From an uncultured Muribaculaceae bacterium (GTDB taxonomy: Bacteria; Bacteroidota; Bacteroidia; Bacteroidales; Muribaculaceae): DNA of 64,000 nucleotides. Positions 24,698 to 32,751 of this stretch are shown here, one piece after another. Below the pieces are notes generated by a model, which did not search any database, was not told the origin of the DNA, and saw only the letters and a list, made by a program, of their open reading frames with translations. The translations under genes and the position numbers were made by a program. The stretch covers positions 1-64,000 of the forward strand of contig CAJUAF010000004.1 of NCBI GenBank assembly GCA_910584365.1, read 5' to 3'. The first letter of the stretch is position 1. The number at the start of each line of letters is the position of its first letter.

Positions 24698-26887
24698 ATG
24701 TCTTTATTAAGATTCAACGCGGTTTCGGAAGCATCCGACCGCAAGGCCGTTCCGGTGGAAACACCCTCCGAACGCCCCGAAAAGTTCTATGGCGAAGCGG
24801 TTTTCAATCGCCGGAGAATGTTTGAGTACCTTTCTAAGGATACGTATGACCAGCTGGTCTACGCCATCGACAACAAGCAACCCATTTCACGGCAGCTCGC
24901 CGACAGTGTGGCTGCCGGAATGAAGCAATGGGCCATCGAGAACGGCGCGCGCCATTATACCCACTGGTTCCACCCCCTCACCGGAGGCACCGCCGAAAAA
25001 CATGACTCTTTCATCGAGCATGACGGACGCGGAGGAGTGGTAGAGGAATTCACAGGCAAACTGCTCGTTCAGCAGGAACCTGACGCCTCCAGCTTCCCCA
25101 ACGGCGGTATCCGCAACACTTTCGAAGCCCGCGGCTACTCGGCCTGGGACATCTCCTCGCCGGTGTTCATCCTCAACAAGACCCTCTGTATCCCGACAAT
25201 CTTCATCTCATATACGGGAGAGTCCCTTGACTTCAAGACTCCCCTGCTGCGCGCGCTGAACGCCGTCGACAAGGCCGCCACCGGCGTGGCCCGCTATTTC
25301 GACAAGGATGTAAAGCACGTCCAGAGCTATCTGGGCTGGGAACAGGAATACTTCCTGGTAGACGAAGCCCTCTACGCCGCCCGTCCCGACCTGGTTATGA
25401 CCGGACGCACCCTCATGGGACATGAGAGCGCCAAGAACCAGCAGCTCGAAGACCACTATTTCGGCGCCATCCCCTCCCGTGTGGAGGCTTTCATGCTTGA
25501 TCTCGAGACGGAGTGCCACCGTCTGGGTATCCCAGCCCATACCCGCCACAATGAGGTGGCTCCCAATCAGTTCGAGCTTGCTCCCATCTTCGAGGAAACC
25601 AACCTGGCCAATGACCACAACCTCCTGCTCATGGGGCTGATGAACGAAGTGGCCAAGCGCCACCACTTCCGCGTGCTGCTCCACGAAAAGCCTTTCAACG
25701 GAATCAACGGTTCCGGCAAGCATAACAACTGGAGCCTCGGAACCGACACCGGTACCCTCCTGTTCGCCCCCGGCAAGACTCCCCGCGAGAATCTGCGATT
25801 CATTACCTTCGTGGCGAACGTCATGGCCGCCGTACACCGTCACAACGCCCTGCTTAAGGCTTCCATCTCCTCAGCCACCAATGCCCACCGTCTGGGAGCC
25901 AACGAAGCGCCCCCGGCCATCATCTCCATCTTCACCGGCACTCAGATCGCCGACATCTTCGAGCGTCTTGAGAAAAGCACCGAGGATGAACTCATCAACT
26001 TCGCCGGCAAGGAAGGCCTGACCGTAGGGGTGTCCCAGATTCCGGAAATCCTCCTGGACAACACCGACCGCAACCGCACATCTCCGTTCGCTTTCACCGG
26101 CAACCGCTTCGAGTTCCGCGCCGTAGGTTCGTCGGCCAACTGCGCCTCGGCGATGATTGCCCTGAACGCCGCCGTCGCCGAACAGCTGGCTGACTTCAAA
26201 CAGCGCGTGGATGCCCGCGTGGAACGCGAGGAATCCCTCTACCACGCCATCCTCGAGGAGGCGAAGGCCCTTATCATCCAGTCGAAGCCCATCCATTTCG
26301 ACGGCAACGGCTACTCCGACGAATGGAAAGCCGAAGCCGCCCGCCGCGGCCTCGACTGCGAGACTTCGGTACCCAAGATTTTCGATGCCTACCTCTCCCC
26401 CTCCTCGGTCGAGATGTTCAACAAGACCGGCGTCTTCAACGACCTGGAGCTTCGCGCCCGCAACGAAGTCAAGTGGGAGACCTACACTAAGAAAATCCAG
26501 ATCGAGGCCCGCGTACTCGGCGACCTCGCCCTGAACCATATCATCCCCGTGGCTACCCGCTACCAGTCGATTCTGGTAGAGAACGTCTCCAAGCTCCACT
26601 CGATTTTCCCCGCCGGGAAAGCCGACGAACTGACCGCCTGCGACATGACCGCGATTGAAAAACTATCCAAGCACATCGCCGAAATCCGTAAGGAAGTCCA
26701 GGCTATGGTCAATGCCCGCAAGGATGCCAACCGCATCGAAAGCGAGCGCGAAAAGGCAATCGCCTACCACGACAATGTCGTTCCCAAAATGGAATCCATC
26801 CGTTACCATATCGACAAGCTGGAACTGATGGTCGACAACGAGATGTGGCCTCTGCCCAAATATCGCGAAATGCTTTTTATCCGCTAA
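24698..26887 (+). CDS. glnN: Type III glutamine synthetase
   Basis: Forms glutamine from glutamate and ammonia with ATP. The 729-residue length and N-terminus are those of the GSIII class (GlnN) common in Bacteroidales, not the about 470-residue GSI. Seen are ARHYTHWFHPLTGGTAEKHDSF, the glutamate and ammonia region HEKPFNGINGSGKHNNWSLG, and NRTSPFAFTGNRFEFRAVGSS. The C-terminal part (about 640-729) is a helical, charged region typical of the class. The gene follows dapL by 83 nt. The PurF-like gene follows after a hairpin, so the pair may share regulation by nitrogen supply (inference). Confidence 0.96.
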   Translation: MSLLRFNAVSEASDRKAVPVETPSERPEKFYGEAVFNRRRMFEYLSKDTYDQLVYAIDNKQPISRQLADSVAAGMKQWAIENGARHYTHWFHPLTGGTAEKHDSFIEHDGRGGVVEEFTGKLLVQQEPDASSFPNGGIRNTFEARGYSAWDISSPVFILNKTLCIPTIFISYTGESLDFKTPLLRALNAVDKAATGVARYFDKDVKHVQSYLGWEQEYFLVDEALYAARPDLVMTGRTLMGHESAKNQQLEDHYFGAIPSRVEAFMLDLETECHRLGIPAHTRHNEVAPNQFELAPIFEETNLANDHNLLLMGLMNEVAKRHHFRVLLHEKPFNGINGSGKHNNWSLGTDTGTLLFAPGKTPRENLRFITFVANVMAAVHRHNALLKASISSATNAHRLGANEAPPAIISIFTGTQIADIFERLEKSTEDELINFAGKEGLTVGVSQIPEILLDNTDRNRTSPFAFTGNRFEFRAVGSSANCASAMIALNAAVAEQLADFKQRVDARVEREESLYHAILEEAKALIIQSKPIHFDGNGYSDEWKAEAARRGLDCETSVPKIFDAYLSPSSVEMFNKTGVFNDLELRARNEVKWETYTKKIQIEARVLGDLALNHIIPVATRYQSILVENVSKLHSIFPAGKADELTACDMTAIEKLSKHIAEIRKEVQAMVNARKDANRIESEREKAIAYHDNVVPKMESIRYHIDKLELMVDNEMWPLPKYREMLFIR

Positions 26888-26902
26888 TCCGAAACCTATT
26901 GG

Positions 26903-26944
26903 ACCGGGCTTCGCTCTCGGAAAATTCCGGGGCCGGAGCCCGGT
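26903..26944 (+). other. Hairpin between glnN and the purF-like gene
   Basis: ACCGGGCT (26903-26910) pairs with AGCCCGGT (26937-26944) across a 26-nt loop. No T-tract follows, so it is a weak terminator or an intercistronic element. Confidence 0.4.
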
Positions 26945-26967
26945 TCACTATTGGCAGCAGACAAGTT

Positions 26968-28860
26968 ATGGAACAACTCAAACATGAGTGTGGCGTGGCC
27001 ATGATAAGGCTGCGCAAACCTCTTGAATATTACCGCCGGAAATACGGCTCATACTCCTGGGCGCTCAACAAGCTCTACCTCCTGATGGAGAAACAGCACA
27101 ACCGCGGTCAGGAGGGTGCCGGAGTAGGCGTTGTGAAGCTCCATTCTGTCCCCGGACATGAATATGTCTTCCGCGAGAGGGCCCTTGGAGCCAATGCCAT
27201 CACCGAGATATTTTCGGCGATCATGCCCCAGTTCGACCGCGACCATATAGATTCGATGCCGCCTGAGGAGGTAGAAGCCTACACTCCTTTCGTAGGAGAA
27301 ATCTACATGGGCCATCTGCGCTACTCCACTACGGGCAAAAGCGGAATCTCCTACGTCCACCCATTCCTGCGACGCAACAACTGGCGCTCACGCAACCTGA
27401 TGATGTGCGGTAACTTCAACATGACAAATGTCGACGAGATTTTCCGCTCTATCGTAAGGAAAGGACAGCATCCGCGCATCTATTCCGACACCATCGTGCT
27501 GCTCGAACAGCTCGGCTACGCGCTCGACAAGGAGAACCACCGCCTTTACCGGGAATTGCGCGACAAGATCGAAGACCCGGAACTCGGCATCGCCATCGAG
27601 GACAACATCAATATACGGGAAGTCCTCCGAAACGCCTCTCCCGCCTGGGACGGCGGCTTCGTAATATGCGGCGCCACGGGCTCGGGCGATATGTTCGCCC
27701 TCCGCGACAGCCACGGCATCCGCCCGGCGTTCTACTATATCGACGACGAGGTAGTTGTCCTCGCTTCGGAGCGTCCGGTAATCCAGACGGTCATGAACGT
27801 GCGCCGCACTCAGGTCAGCGAACTCGCCCCCGGCTCAGCCCTTATCGTCAGCAAGCAGGGGGAAATACAGGTGACGGACATACTGGGTGAAGCGGAAAAC
27901 CGGCGCTGCTCCTTCGAGCGCATCTATTTCTCGCGCGGCAGCGACGCCGACATCTACCGGGAGCGGAAGGAACTGGGCCGGGCTGTCGTCCCCGATGTAA
28001 TGAAAGCTATCGACGGCGATCTGCCCCATTCAGTCTTCTCTTTCATCCCCAACACAGCCGAAGTGGCTTTCATAGGCATGGTAGAAGGGCTGGAAAACCA
28101 GCTTAACAAAATCAAGACCTACCGTATCTGCGACCTGGCTCGCCGAGGCACCCTGACGCCGGAAACCGTCAAGCAGATCATGGACATGAAGCTCAGAGTC
28201 GAGAAAGTGGCCATAAAGGACATCAAACTCCGCACGTTCATCGCCGAAGGTAACTCACGCAACGACCTGGCGGCTCACGTTTACGATGTCACCTACGGAT
28301 GTATCGCCAACAATATCGACAACCTTGTGGTCATCGATGACTCCATCGTGCGCGGCACCACCCTGAAGCAATCCATCATCGCCATGCTCGACAGGCTTCA
28401 TCCGCGTAAGATCGTGGTGGTCTCCTCCTCCCCGCAGGTACGCTATCCCGACTATTACGGCATCGATATGTCCCGCATGGGAGAATTCGCGGCATTCCGC
28501 GCCGCCGTGGCCCTGTTGAAAGACCGCGGGATGGAGAACATTCTTCAGGAGACCTACGAACGCTGCCTGGAGCAGTCGAAACTCCCTGCCGCCCAGCAGG
28601 TCAACTGCGTCAAGGCTATCTACGCTCCTTTCACTGACGCGGATATTTCCCGGAAGATGGCCGAAATGCTCACTCCGGAAGGGACCGACGCCCGAGTGGA
28701 GATTGTCTACCAGACTCTGGCCGGACTCCACAGCGCCGTCAAAAGCTGTCCCGGCGACTGGTATTTCTCCGGCGACTATCCCACTCCCGGCGGAACGCGC
28801 CTTGTGAACCTCGCCTATATAAACTACTACGAGGGGAACACCGCCAAACGCGCCGAATAA
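26968..28860 (+). CDS. PurF-like glutamine phosphoribosyl amidotransferase, long form
   Basis: A class II glutamine amidotransferase fused to a phosphoribosyltransferase domain, as in PurF, which makes phosphoribosylamine for purine synthesis. At 630 residues it is longer than the about 505 of Escherichia coli PurF. The Ntn nucleophile would be Cys8 (MEQLKHECGV) after removal of a short propeptide. GEIYMGHLRYSTTG is the glutaminase region, and VVIDDSIVRGTTLK is the PRPP-binding loop. The extra length lies in an inserted stretch in the first half and a C-terminal extension. The ATG at 26968 was chosen to bring the Cys near the N-terminus. A separate canonical purF may exist elsewhere, so I give no symbol. 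Confidence 0.85.
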   Translation: MEQLKHECGVAMIRLRKPLEYYRRKYGSYSWALNKLYLLMEKQHNRGQEGAGVGVVKLHSVPGHEYVFRERALGANAITEIFSAIMPQFDRDHIDSMPPEEVEAYTPFVGEIYMGHLRYSTTGKSGISYVHPFLRRNNWRSRNLMMCGNFNMTNVDEIFRSIVRKGQHPRIYSDTIVLLEQLGYALDKENHRLYRELRDKIEDPELGIAIEDNINIREVLRNASPAWDGGFVICGATGSGDMFALRDSHGIRPAFYYIDDEVVVLASERPVIQTVMNVRRTQVSELAPGSALIVSKQGEIQVTDILGEAENRRCSFERIYFSRGSDADIYRERKELGRAVVPDVMKAIDGDLPHSVFSFIPNTAEVAFIGMVEGLENQLNKIKTYRICDLARRGTLTPETVKQIMDMKLRVEKVAIKDIKLRTFIAEGNSRNDLAAHVYDVTYGCIANNIDNLVVIDDSIVRGTTLKQSIIAMLDRLHPRKIVVVSSSPQVRYPDYYGIDMSRMGEFAAFRAAVALLKDRGMENILQETYERCLEQSKLPAAQQVNCVKAIYAPFTDADISRKMAEMLTPEGTDARVEIVYQTLAGLHSAVKSCPGDWYFSGDYPTPGGTRLVNLAYINYYEGNTAKRAE

Positions 28861-28950
28861 CGCCCCTCCCCCCCTTTCAGTCTGCCCGTCTTCCCGAAGG
28901 CAATAAAGGGGGCAGATGCGCCGTTATAAAGGAGACCTCAATTGAGATTT

Positions 28951-30018
28951 ATGAGATTCCATTCAGCTACATACATTCCCGCTCCCCGCGTCCTGAGATG
29001 CCCGGGGATGATTCTGGCCCTGCTTACAGCCCTGCTGTTTTCCGGCGCCAGGCTCTCCGCCCAGGACGGCTCCACGGCCTACAATTATCTGAACGTCACC
29101 TCCTCGGCCCGCATTTACGGTCTCGGGGGAGTAAATATCTCGACCGTGGAGGACGAACTGAGTACCGCCGACCAGAATCCGGGATTGCTCGGCTTCGAGA
29201 TGTCCGATCAGGTGCTTGTCGACTATATGCGCTATCTGGGCAACTCGAATTTCGCCGGAGTGAAGTATGCCCGCGCCATCGGAGAGCGCGGCGCCTGGAG
29301 CGCCGGTATCCGTTATTTCGGCTACGGCGAGATGAAGGCCGCCGACGAGACCGGCGTCATCACCGGTTCTTTCTCCCCCAAGGATGTCAATTTCTCGGGC
29401 ACATTTTCATACGACATCACTTCGCGTCTGCGAGGCGGTATCACTATGAAGCTCCTTTACAGCAGCTACGAGCAATACTCGGCTTTCGCCGTCGCCACAG
29501 ACCTGGGAATCAACTGGTATGACCCCGAGACAGACTGGTCCTTCTCGGCGGTGGTTGCCAATCTGGGAGGACAGCTGAAAAAGTTCCATGAGAGTTATGA
29601 CCGCCTTCCCATTGACGTGCGCCTCGGTGCGACCAAAGGTTTCTCCGGTGTGCCTGTCCGCCTGTCGGTAACCCTCTGGAATCTTACGAAATGGAAACTC
29701 CCTTATTATGACAGCGGGGACGGCACTTCCAACCAGCCCTTTGAGACTAAGGAATCCTTCGGCTCAAATCTGTTCCGCCACATGGTCTTCGGAGTGGATT
29801 TCACACCTTCCGACCGCTTCTTTGTCTCGCTGGGCTACAACTACAAGACCCGGACCGACATGAGTACCTACAAGCGGTCTTTCCTGAGCGGCTTCTCCCT
29901 GGCCGCGGGTATGAACGTGAGCCGTTACAGTTTCTCACTCGCTTTCGGACAGCCCCATTCGGGAGCCACCACCCTGATGTTCAACCTGAACCTGAATCTT
30001 CAGGACCTCATCCATTAA
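28951..30018 (+). CDS. porQ: PorQ-like type IX secretion outer-membrane protein
   Basis: A PorV/PorQ-type outer-membrane barrel linked to the type IX secretion system. The 355-residue protein has a signal segment (ILALLTALLFSGARLSAQ) and then the PorQ hallmark YNYLNVTSSARIYGLGGVNIS, with DQNPGLLGFEMSDQVLVDYMRYLG close behind. Beta strands fill the rest. The ATG at 28951 is reported. An in-frame TTG at 28942 lies 7 nt after an AAGGAG sequence and is a real alternative. Gene order porQ-cmk-ispH matches other Bacteroidales. Possession of PorQ does not by itself prove a working type IX system. Confidence 0.85.
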   Translation: MRFHSATYIPAPRVLRCPGMILALLTALLFSGARLSAQDGSTAYNYLNVTSSARIYGLGGVNISTVEDELSTADQNPGLLGFEMSDQVLVDYMRYLGNSNFAGVKYARAIGERGAWSAGIRYFGYGEMKAADETGVITGSFSPKDVNFSGTFSYDITSRLRGGITMKLLYSSYEQYSAFAVATDLGINWYDPETDWSFSAVVANLGGQLKKFHESYDRLPIDVRLGATKGFSGVPVRLSVTLWNLTKWKLPYYDSGDGTSNQPFETKESFGSNLFRHMVFGVDFTPSDRFFVSLGYNYKTRTDMSTYKRSFLSGFSLAAGMNVSRYSFSLAFGQPHSGATTLMFNLNLNLQDLIH

Positions 30019-30023
30019 CTTTC

Positions 30024-30051
30024 CCGGTGTCCTCCCGGGGGCGGACACCGG
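30024..30051 (+). other. Intercistronic hairpin between porQ and cmk
   Basis: A perfect 9-bp stem (CCGGTGTCC and GGACACCGG, 10-nt loop) in a 45-nt spacer with no T-tract. Confidence 0.6.
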
Positions 30052-30063
30052 TCTGATATCGTT

Positions 30064-30777
30064 ATGTCAACATTATCTTCCGATAAAAAAATCATTATCG
30101 CCATCGACGGCTTTTCATCCTCGGGCAAAAGCACTATCGCCAAAGCCCTTGCCCGCGAAATCGGCTACCGCTACGTCGACACCGGCGCTATGTACCGCGC
30201 CGTAACGCTCTACGCCATGGAGCATGGAATGATTGCTTCCGACGGCACCGTAGACACCGGGCGCCTTACGGCTGCCCTTCCGGAAATCAAAATCGGTTTT
30301 GAAATCAACGCTGACGGGACCCAGCACACGATGCTCGACGGCACCGACGTCGAAGACCGTATCCGGCGTCTGGATGTGTCGTCCAATGTTTCGGCAGTCT
30401 CGGCCATCGCGGAGGTACGTGCGGCTTTGGTGGCCATGCAGCAGGCCTACGGAGCGGAAAAAGGTATCGTAATGGACGGCCGCGACATAGGCACCACCGT
30501 GTTCCCCCATGCCGAGATGAAGATCTTCATGAACGCCTCGGCCGAGACAAGAGCCCAGCGGCGTCTGCAGGAACTTATCGGGAAAGGCCAGCAGGTGACT
30601 TTCGAGGAAGTGCTTGCCAACGTCGTGCGCCGCGACCATCTGGACCAGACCCGCAAGGAGAGTCCTCTCCGGAGAGCTGACGACGCCATAGACCTCGATA
30701 ATTCTCGGATGACGAAAGACGAGCAGAACGCCTGGCTGCTGGCCCGTTACCGCGAGACAATCGAAAAACTCTCATAG
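30064..30777 (+). CDS. cmk: Cytidylate kinase
   Basis: Phosphorylates CMP and dCMP to the diphosphates in the cytoplasm. The 237-residue protein has the P-loop GFSSSGKSTIAKALA near residue 16, the substrate stretch YRYVDTGAMYRAVTLYA, and MDGRDIGTTVFPHAEMKIF, all typical of Cmk. Length is normal. It lies between porQ and ispH, 45 and 36 nt from them, in the conserved Bacteroidales order. Confidence 0.96.
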   Translation: MSTLSSDKKIIIAIDGFSSSGKSTIAKALAREIGYRYVDTGAMYRAVTLYAMEHGMIASDGTVDTGRLTAALPEIKIGFEINADGTQHTMLDGTDVEDRIRRLDVSSNVSAVSAIAEVRAALVAMQQAYGAEKGIVMDGRDIGTTVFPHAEMKIFMNASAETRAQRRLQELIGKGQQVTFEEVLANVVRRDHLDQTRKESPLRRADDAIDLDNSRMTKDEQNAWLLARYRETIEKLS

Positions 30778-30813
30778 ATACCGTATCACTAACCCCATCC
30801 GCCCCGGACCGCA

Positions 30814-31695
30814 ATGGCAAAGATTGAGATTGACACTAATTCCGGATTCTGTTTCGGCGTGACAACCGCTATCCGGAAAGCCGAGGAGGAGATAGCCCGT
30901 TCGGGCGGTCTCTACTGTCTGGGTGACATCGTCCACAACAGCGACGAAGTGGCCAGGCTGGCCCGTAAGGGGCTGAAAATCATCAGTCATGCCGACCTGG
31001 GGAGGCTCCACGACGTCAAGGTTCTGCTGCGAGCCCACGGCGAACCCCCTTCCACCTACGAGATTGCCCGCCGGAACAATATCGAGATCATCGATGCCAC
31101 GTGTCCCGTCGTTCTTCGTCTCCAGCAACGTATCAAGAACTCTTTCGACGTTCAGGAGGATGCGCGACCCCAGATCGTCATCTACGGCAAGAACGGCCAT
31201 GCGGAAGTCAACGGACTTGTAGGACAGACCTCCGGAGAGGCGATTGTCGTGGAAGGCCCCGGAGACCTTGGAAAAATTGATTTCTCTCGGCCGGTGGCGC
31301 TCTATTCCCAGACTACGAAATCCGTGGCCGGATTCCGGGAAATCACCTCCCTTATCCGGGACCGCCTCGCGCACGGAATAAAATTCGAGAGTTTCGATAC
31401 GATATGCCGCCGGGTCTCCAACCGGGTGGAACAGCTCCAGCAGTTCGCCCGCGAGCATGACGTAATCATTTTCGTGGCCGGAGAGAAGAGTTCCAATGGC
31501 AAGGTGCTTTACGGCAACTGTCTGGAAGTCAACCCCAATACCCATCTGATTTCCAATCCGTCACAGATTGACAGCGGATGGTTCCGGCAGCCTGAGGCCG
31601 GAGAGTTGTCCGTCGGTATCTGCGGCGCCACCTCCACACCGCTCTGGCTCATGGAGGAAGCCCGCGGCCATCTTGAGGAACTGTTGAATCCCTGA
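30814..31695 (+). CDS. ispH: 4-hydroxy-3-methylbut-2-enyl diphosphate reductase
   Basis: Last step of the MEP isoprenoid pathway, yielding IPP and DMAPP with an iron-sulfur cluster. The 293-residue enzyme has the three cluster cysteines Cys13 (SGFCFGV), Cys97 (DATCPVV) and Cys198 (DTICRR), and the catalytic histidine-glutamate region LRAHGEPPS. All are intact. It follows cmk by 36 nt and is followed by the exonuclease by 15 nt, so it lies within one operon. Confidence 0.96.
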   Translation: MAKIEIDTNSGFCFGVTTAIRKAEEEIARSGGLYCLGDIVHNSDEVARLARKGLKIISHADLGRLHDVKVLLRAHGEPPSTYEIARRNNIEIIDATCPVVLRLQQRIKNSFDVQEDARPQIVIYGKNGHAEVNGLVGQTSGEAIVVEGPGDLGKIDFSRPVALYSQTTKSVAGFREITSLIRDRLAHGIKFESFDTICRRVSNRVEQLQQFAREHDVIIFVAGEKSSNGKVLYGNCLEVNPNTHLISNPSQIDSGWFRQPEAGELSVGICGATSTPLWLMEEARGHLEELLNP

Positions 31696-31710
31696 CACCG
31701 GTTTTTACGC

Positions 31711-32223
31711 ATGGATTCTTTCGTTGCAATAGATGTCGAGACCGCCAACAACCATCCCTCCTCGATTTGTGCTATCGGGGCTGTCCGCGTCGTGGACGGC
31801 CTGATAACCGACAGATTCTATGAACTTGTCAAGCCAGAGCCGGAATACTATTTCCGTTACTTCACCGAAGAGATTCACGGAATTGGGATGAAAGATACGG
31901 AGGACGCCGACACGTTCGACCGTGTATGGCGTCGCCTGGAGCCTCTGATCGGAAATCTTCCCCTGGTGGCCCACAACAAAGCCTTCGATGAACGGTGTAT
32001 CCGGGCCGCCCACAAGACCTACTGCATGGATTACGAAGACTATCCGTTCTTCTGCACCGTAGTGAAAGCGCGGCGTACCATTCCGCGGACGCTATGTCCG
32101 AGTTTCTCCCTCCCGTATCTGTGTGACTTTCTCGGAATCCCTTTCTCCAACCATCACAACGCACTGGCCGATGCCGAAGCCTGTGCGAAAATAGCGCTTG
32201 TCCTTTTTGCCAAAGACAGATGA
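31711..32223 (+). CDS. DEDDh 3'-5' exonuclease (DnaQ-like)
   Basis: A small exonuclease of the DnaQ superfamily, 170 residues. The DEDDh motifs are complete: AIDVETANN (Exo I), the middle HNKAFDERCI (Exo II), and HNALADAEACA (Exo III with the catalytic His). It may be a stand-alone proofreading or repair nuclease; whether it serves DNA polymerase III is not shown. It overlaps the next gene by ATGA (32220-32223), a sign of translational coupling, and follows ispH by 15 nt. Confidence 0.9.
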   Translation: MDSFVAIDVETANNHPSSICAIGAVRVVDGLITDRFYELVKPEPEYYFRYFTEEIHGIGMKDTEDADTFDRVWRRLEPLIGNLPLVAHNKAFDERCIRAAHKTYCMDYEDYPFFCTVVKARRTIPRTLCPSFSLPYLCDFLGIPFSNHHNALADAEACAKIALVLFAKDR

Positions 32224-32594
32224 AGACCTTATCAGACAGACTTTACGGATTAAAGAAATATTATAGTATAAACAGACTGTACTGCATCATCCTGCTCGCA
32301 GTCTCGATGGCGATTACTCCCTGGCTCTTATGCTCCTGCGGAGGACGGAGCGCGGCTGAAACCGGCCAGGAGACAGAGATGGCCCGCGAGTTAGGGCGGG
32401 AGCAGGCTCTGCGGCTGCGTTTCGGAATCGAGACGGACACCACGGAGATTGAGAAAATACTGATTGACGTCCGGGTGCGCGAGCAGTCTCTCCGTTCGCG
32501 CGGCGAGGACCGGCTTGCCGATTGCTACGTGGAATCGTTCCTTACCACCCTGGATTCCGTCAATCCGCCGTTGCGTTCCCTTCTGCAGGAATAG
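32220..32594 (+). CDS. Small putative lipoprotein of unknown function
   Basis: A 124-residue protein I do not recognise. A basic N-terminal stretch precedes a hydrophobic segment (CIILLAVSMAITPWLLCSC) with a lipobox-like LLCSC, so a membrane-anchored lipoprotein is likely. The remainder is charged and helical (EMARELGREQALRLRFGIE). The start ATG shares the ATGA overlap with the exonuclease stop. It is the last gene of the porQ-cmk-ispH-exonuclease operon. Confidence 0.6.
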   Translation: MKTLSDRLYGLKKYYSINRLYCIILLAVSMAITPWLLCSCGGRSAAETGQETEMARELGREQALRLRFGIETDTTEIEKILIDVRVREQSLRSRGEDRLADCYVESFLTTLDSVNPPLRSLLQE

Positions 32595-32665
32595 ACCTCT
32601 CCTGCATCAGGAATAAGAACCTGTTGAAAAAATAAAGGGAAGGGCGCTCCTGAACTTTCTTTCCA

Positions 32666-32739
32666 TGAAACGTTTTATTTTATAAGTAAGTCAGTCGGCA
32701 ACTGTCTCCGTCCGCCGCCTGACCCGGATAAACGTTTCA
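32666..32739. repeat. Inverted repeat upstream of nhaA
   Basis: TGAAACGTTT (32666-32675) and AAACGTTTCA (32730-32739). Each arm contains the self-complementary core AAACGTTT, so the two could be operator sites for one dimeric regulator. Confidence 0.5.
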
Positions 32740-32751
32740 ACTGAAAGATAT

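Noticed and set aside
32595..32751. A sodium- or pH-responsive riboswitch before nhaA
   Set aside because: The gap is AT-rich with only the AAACGTTT pair; I see no known riboswitch fold.
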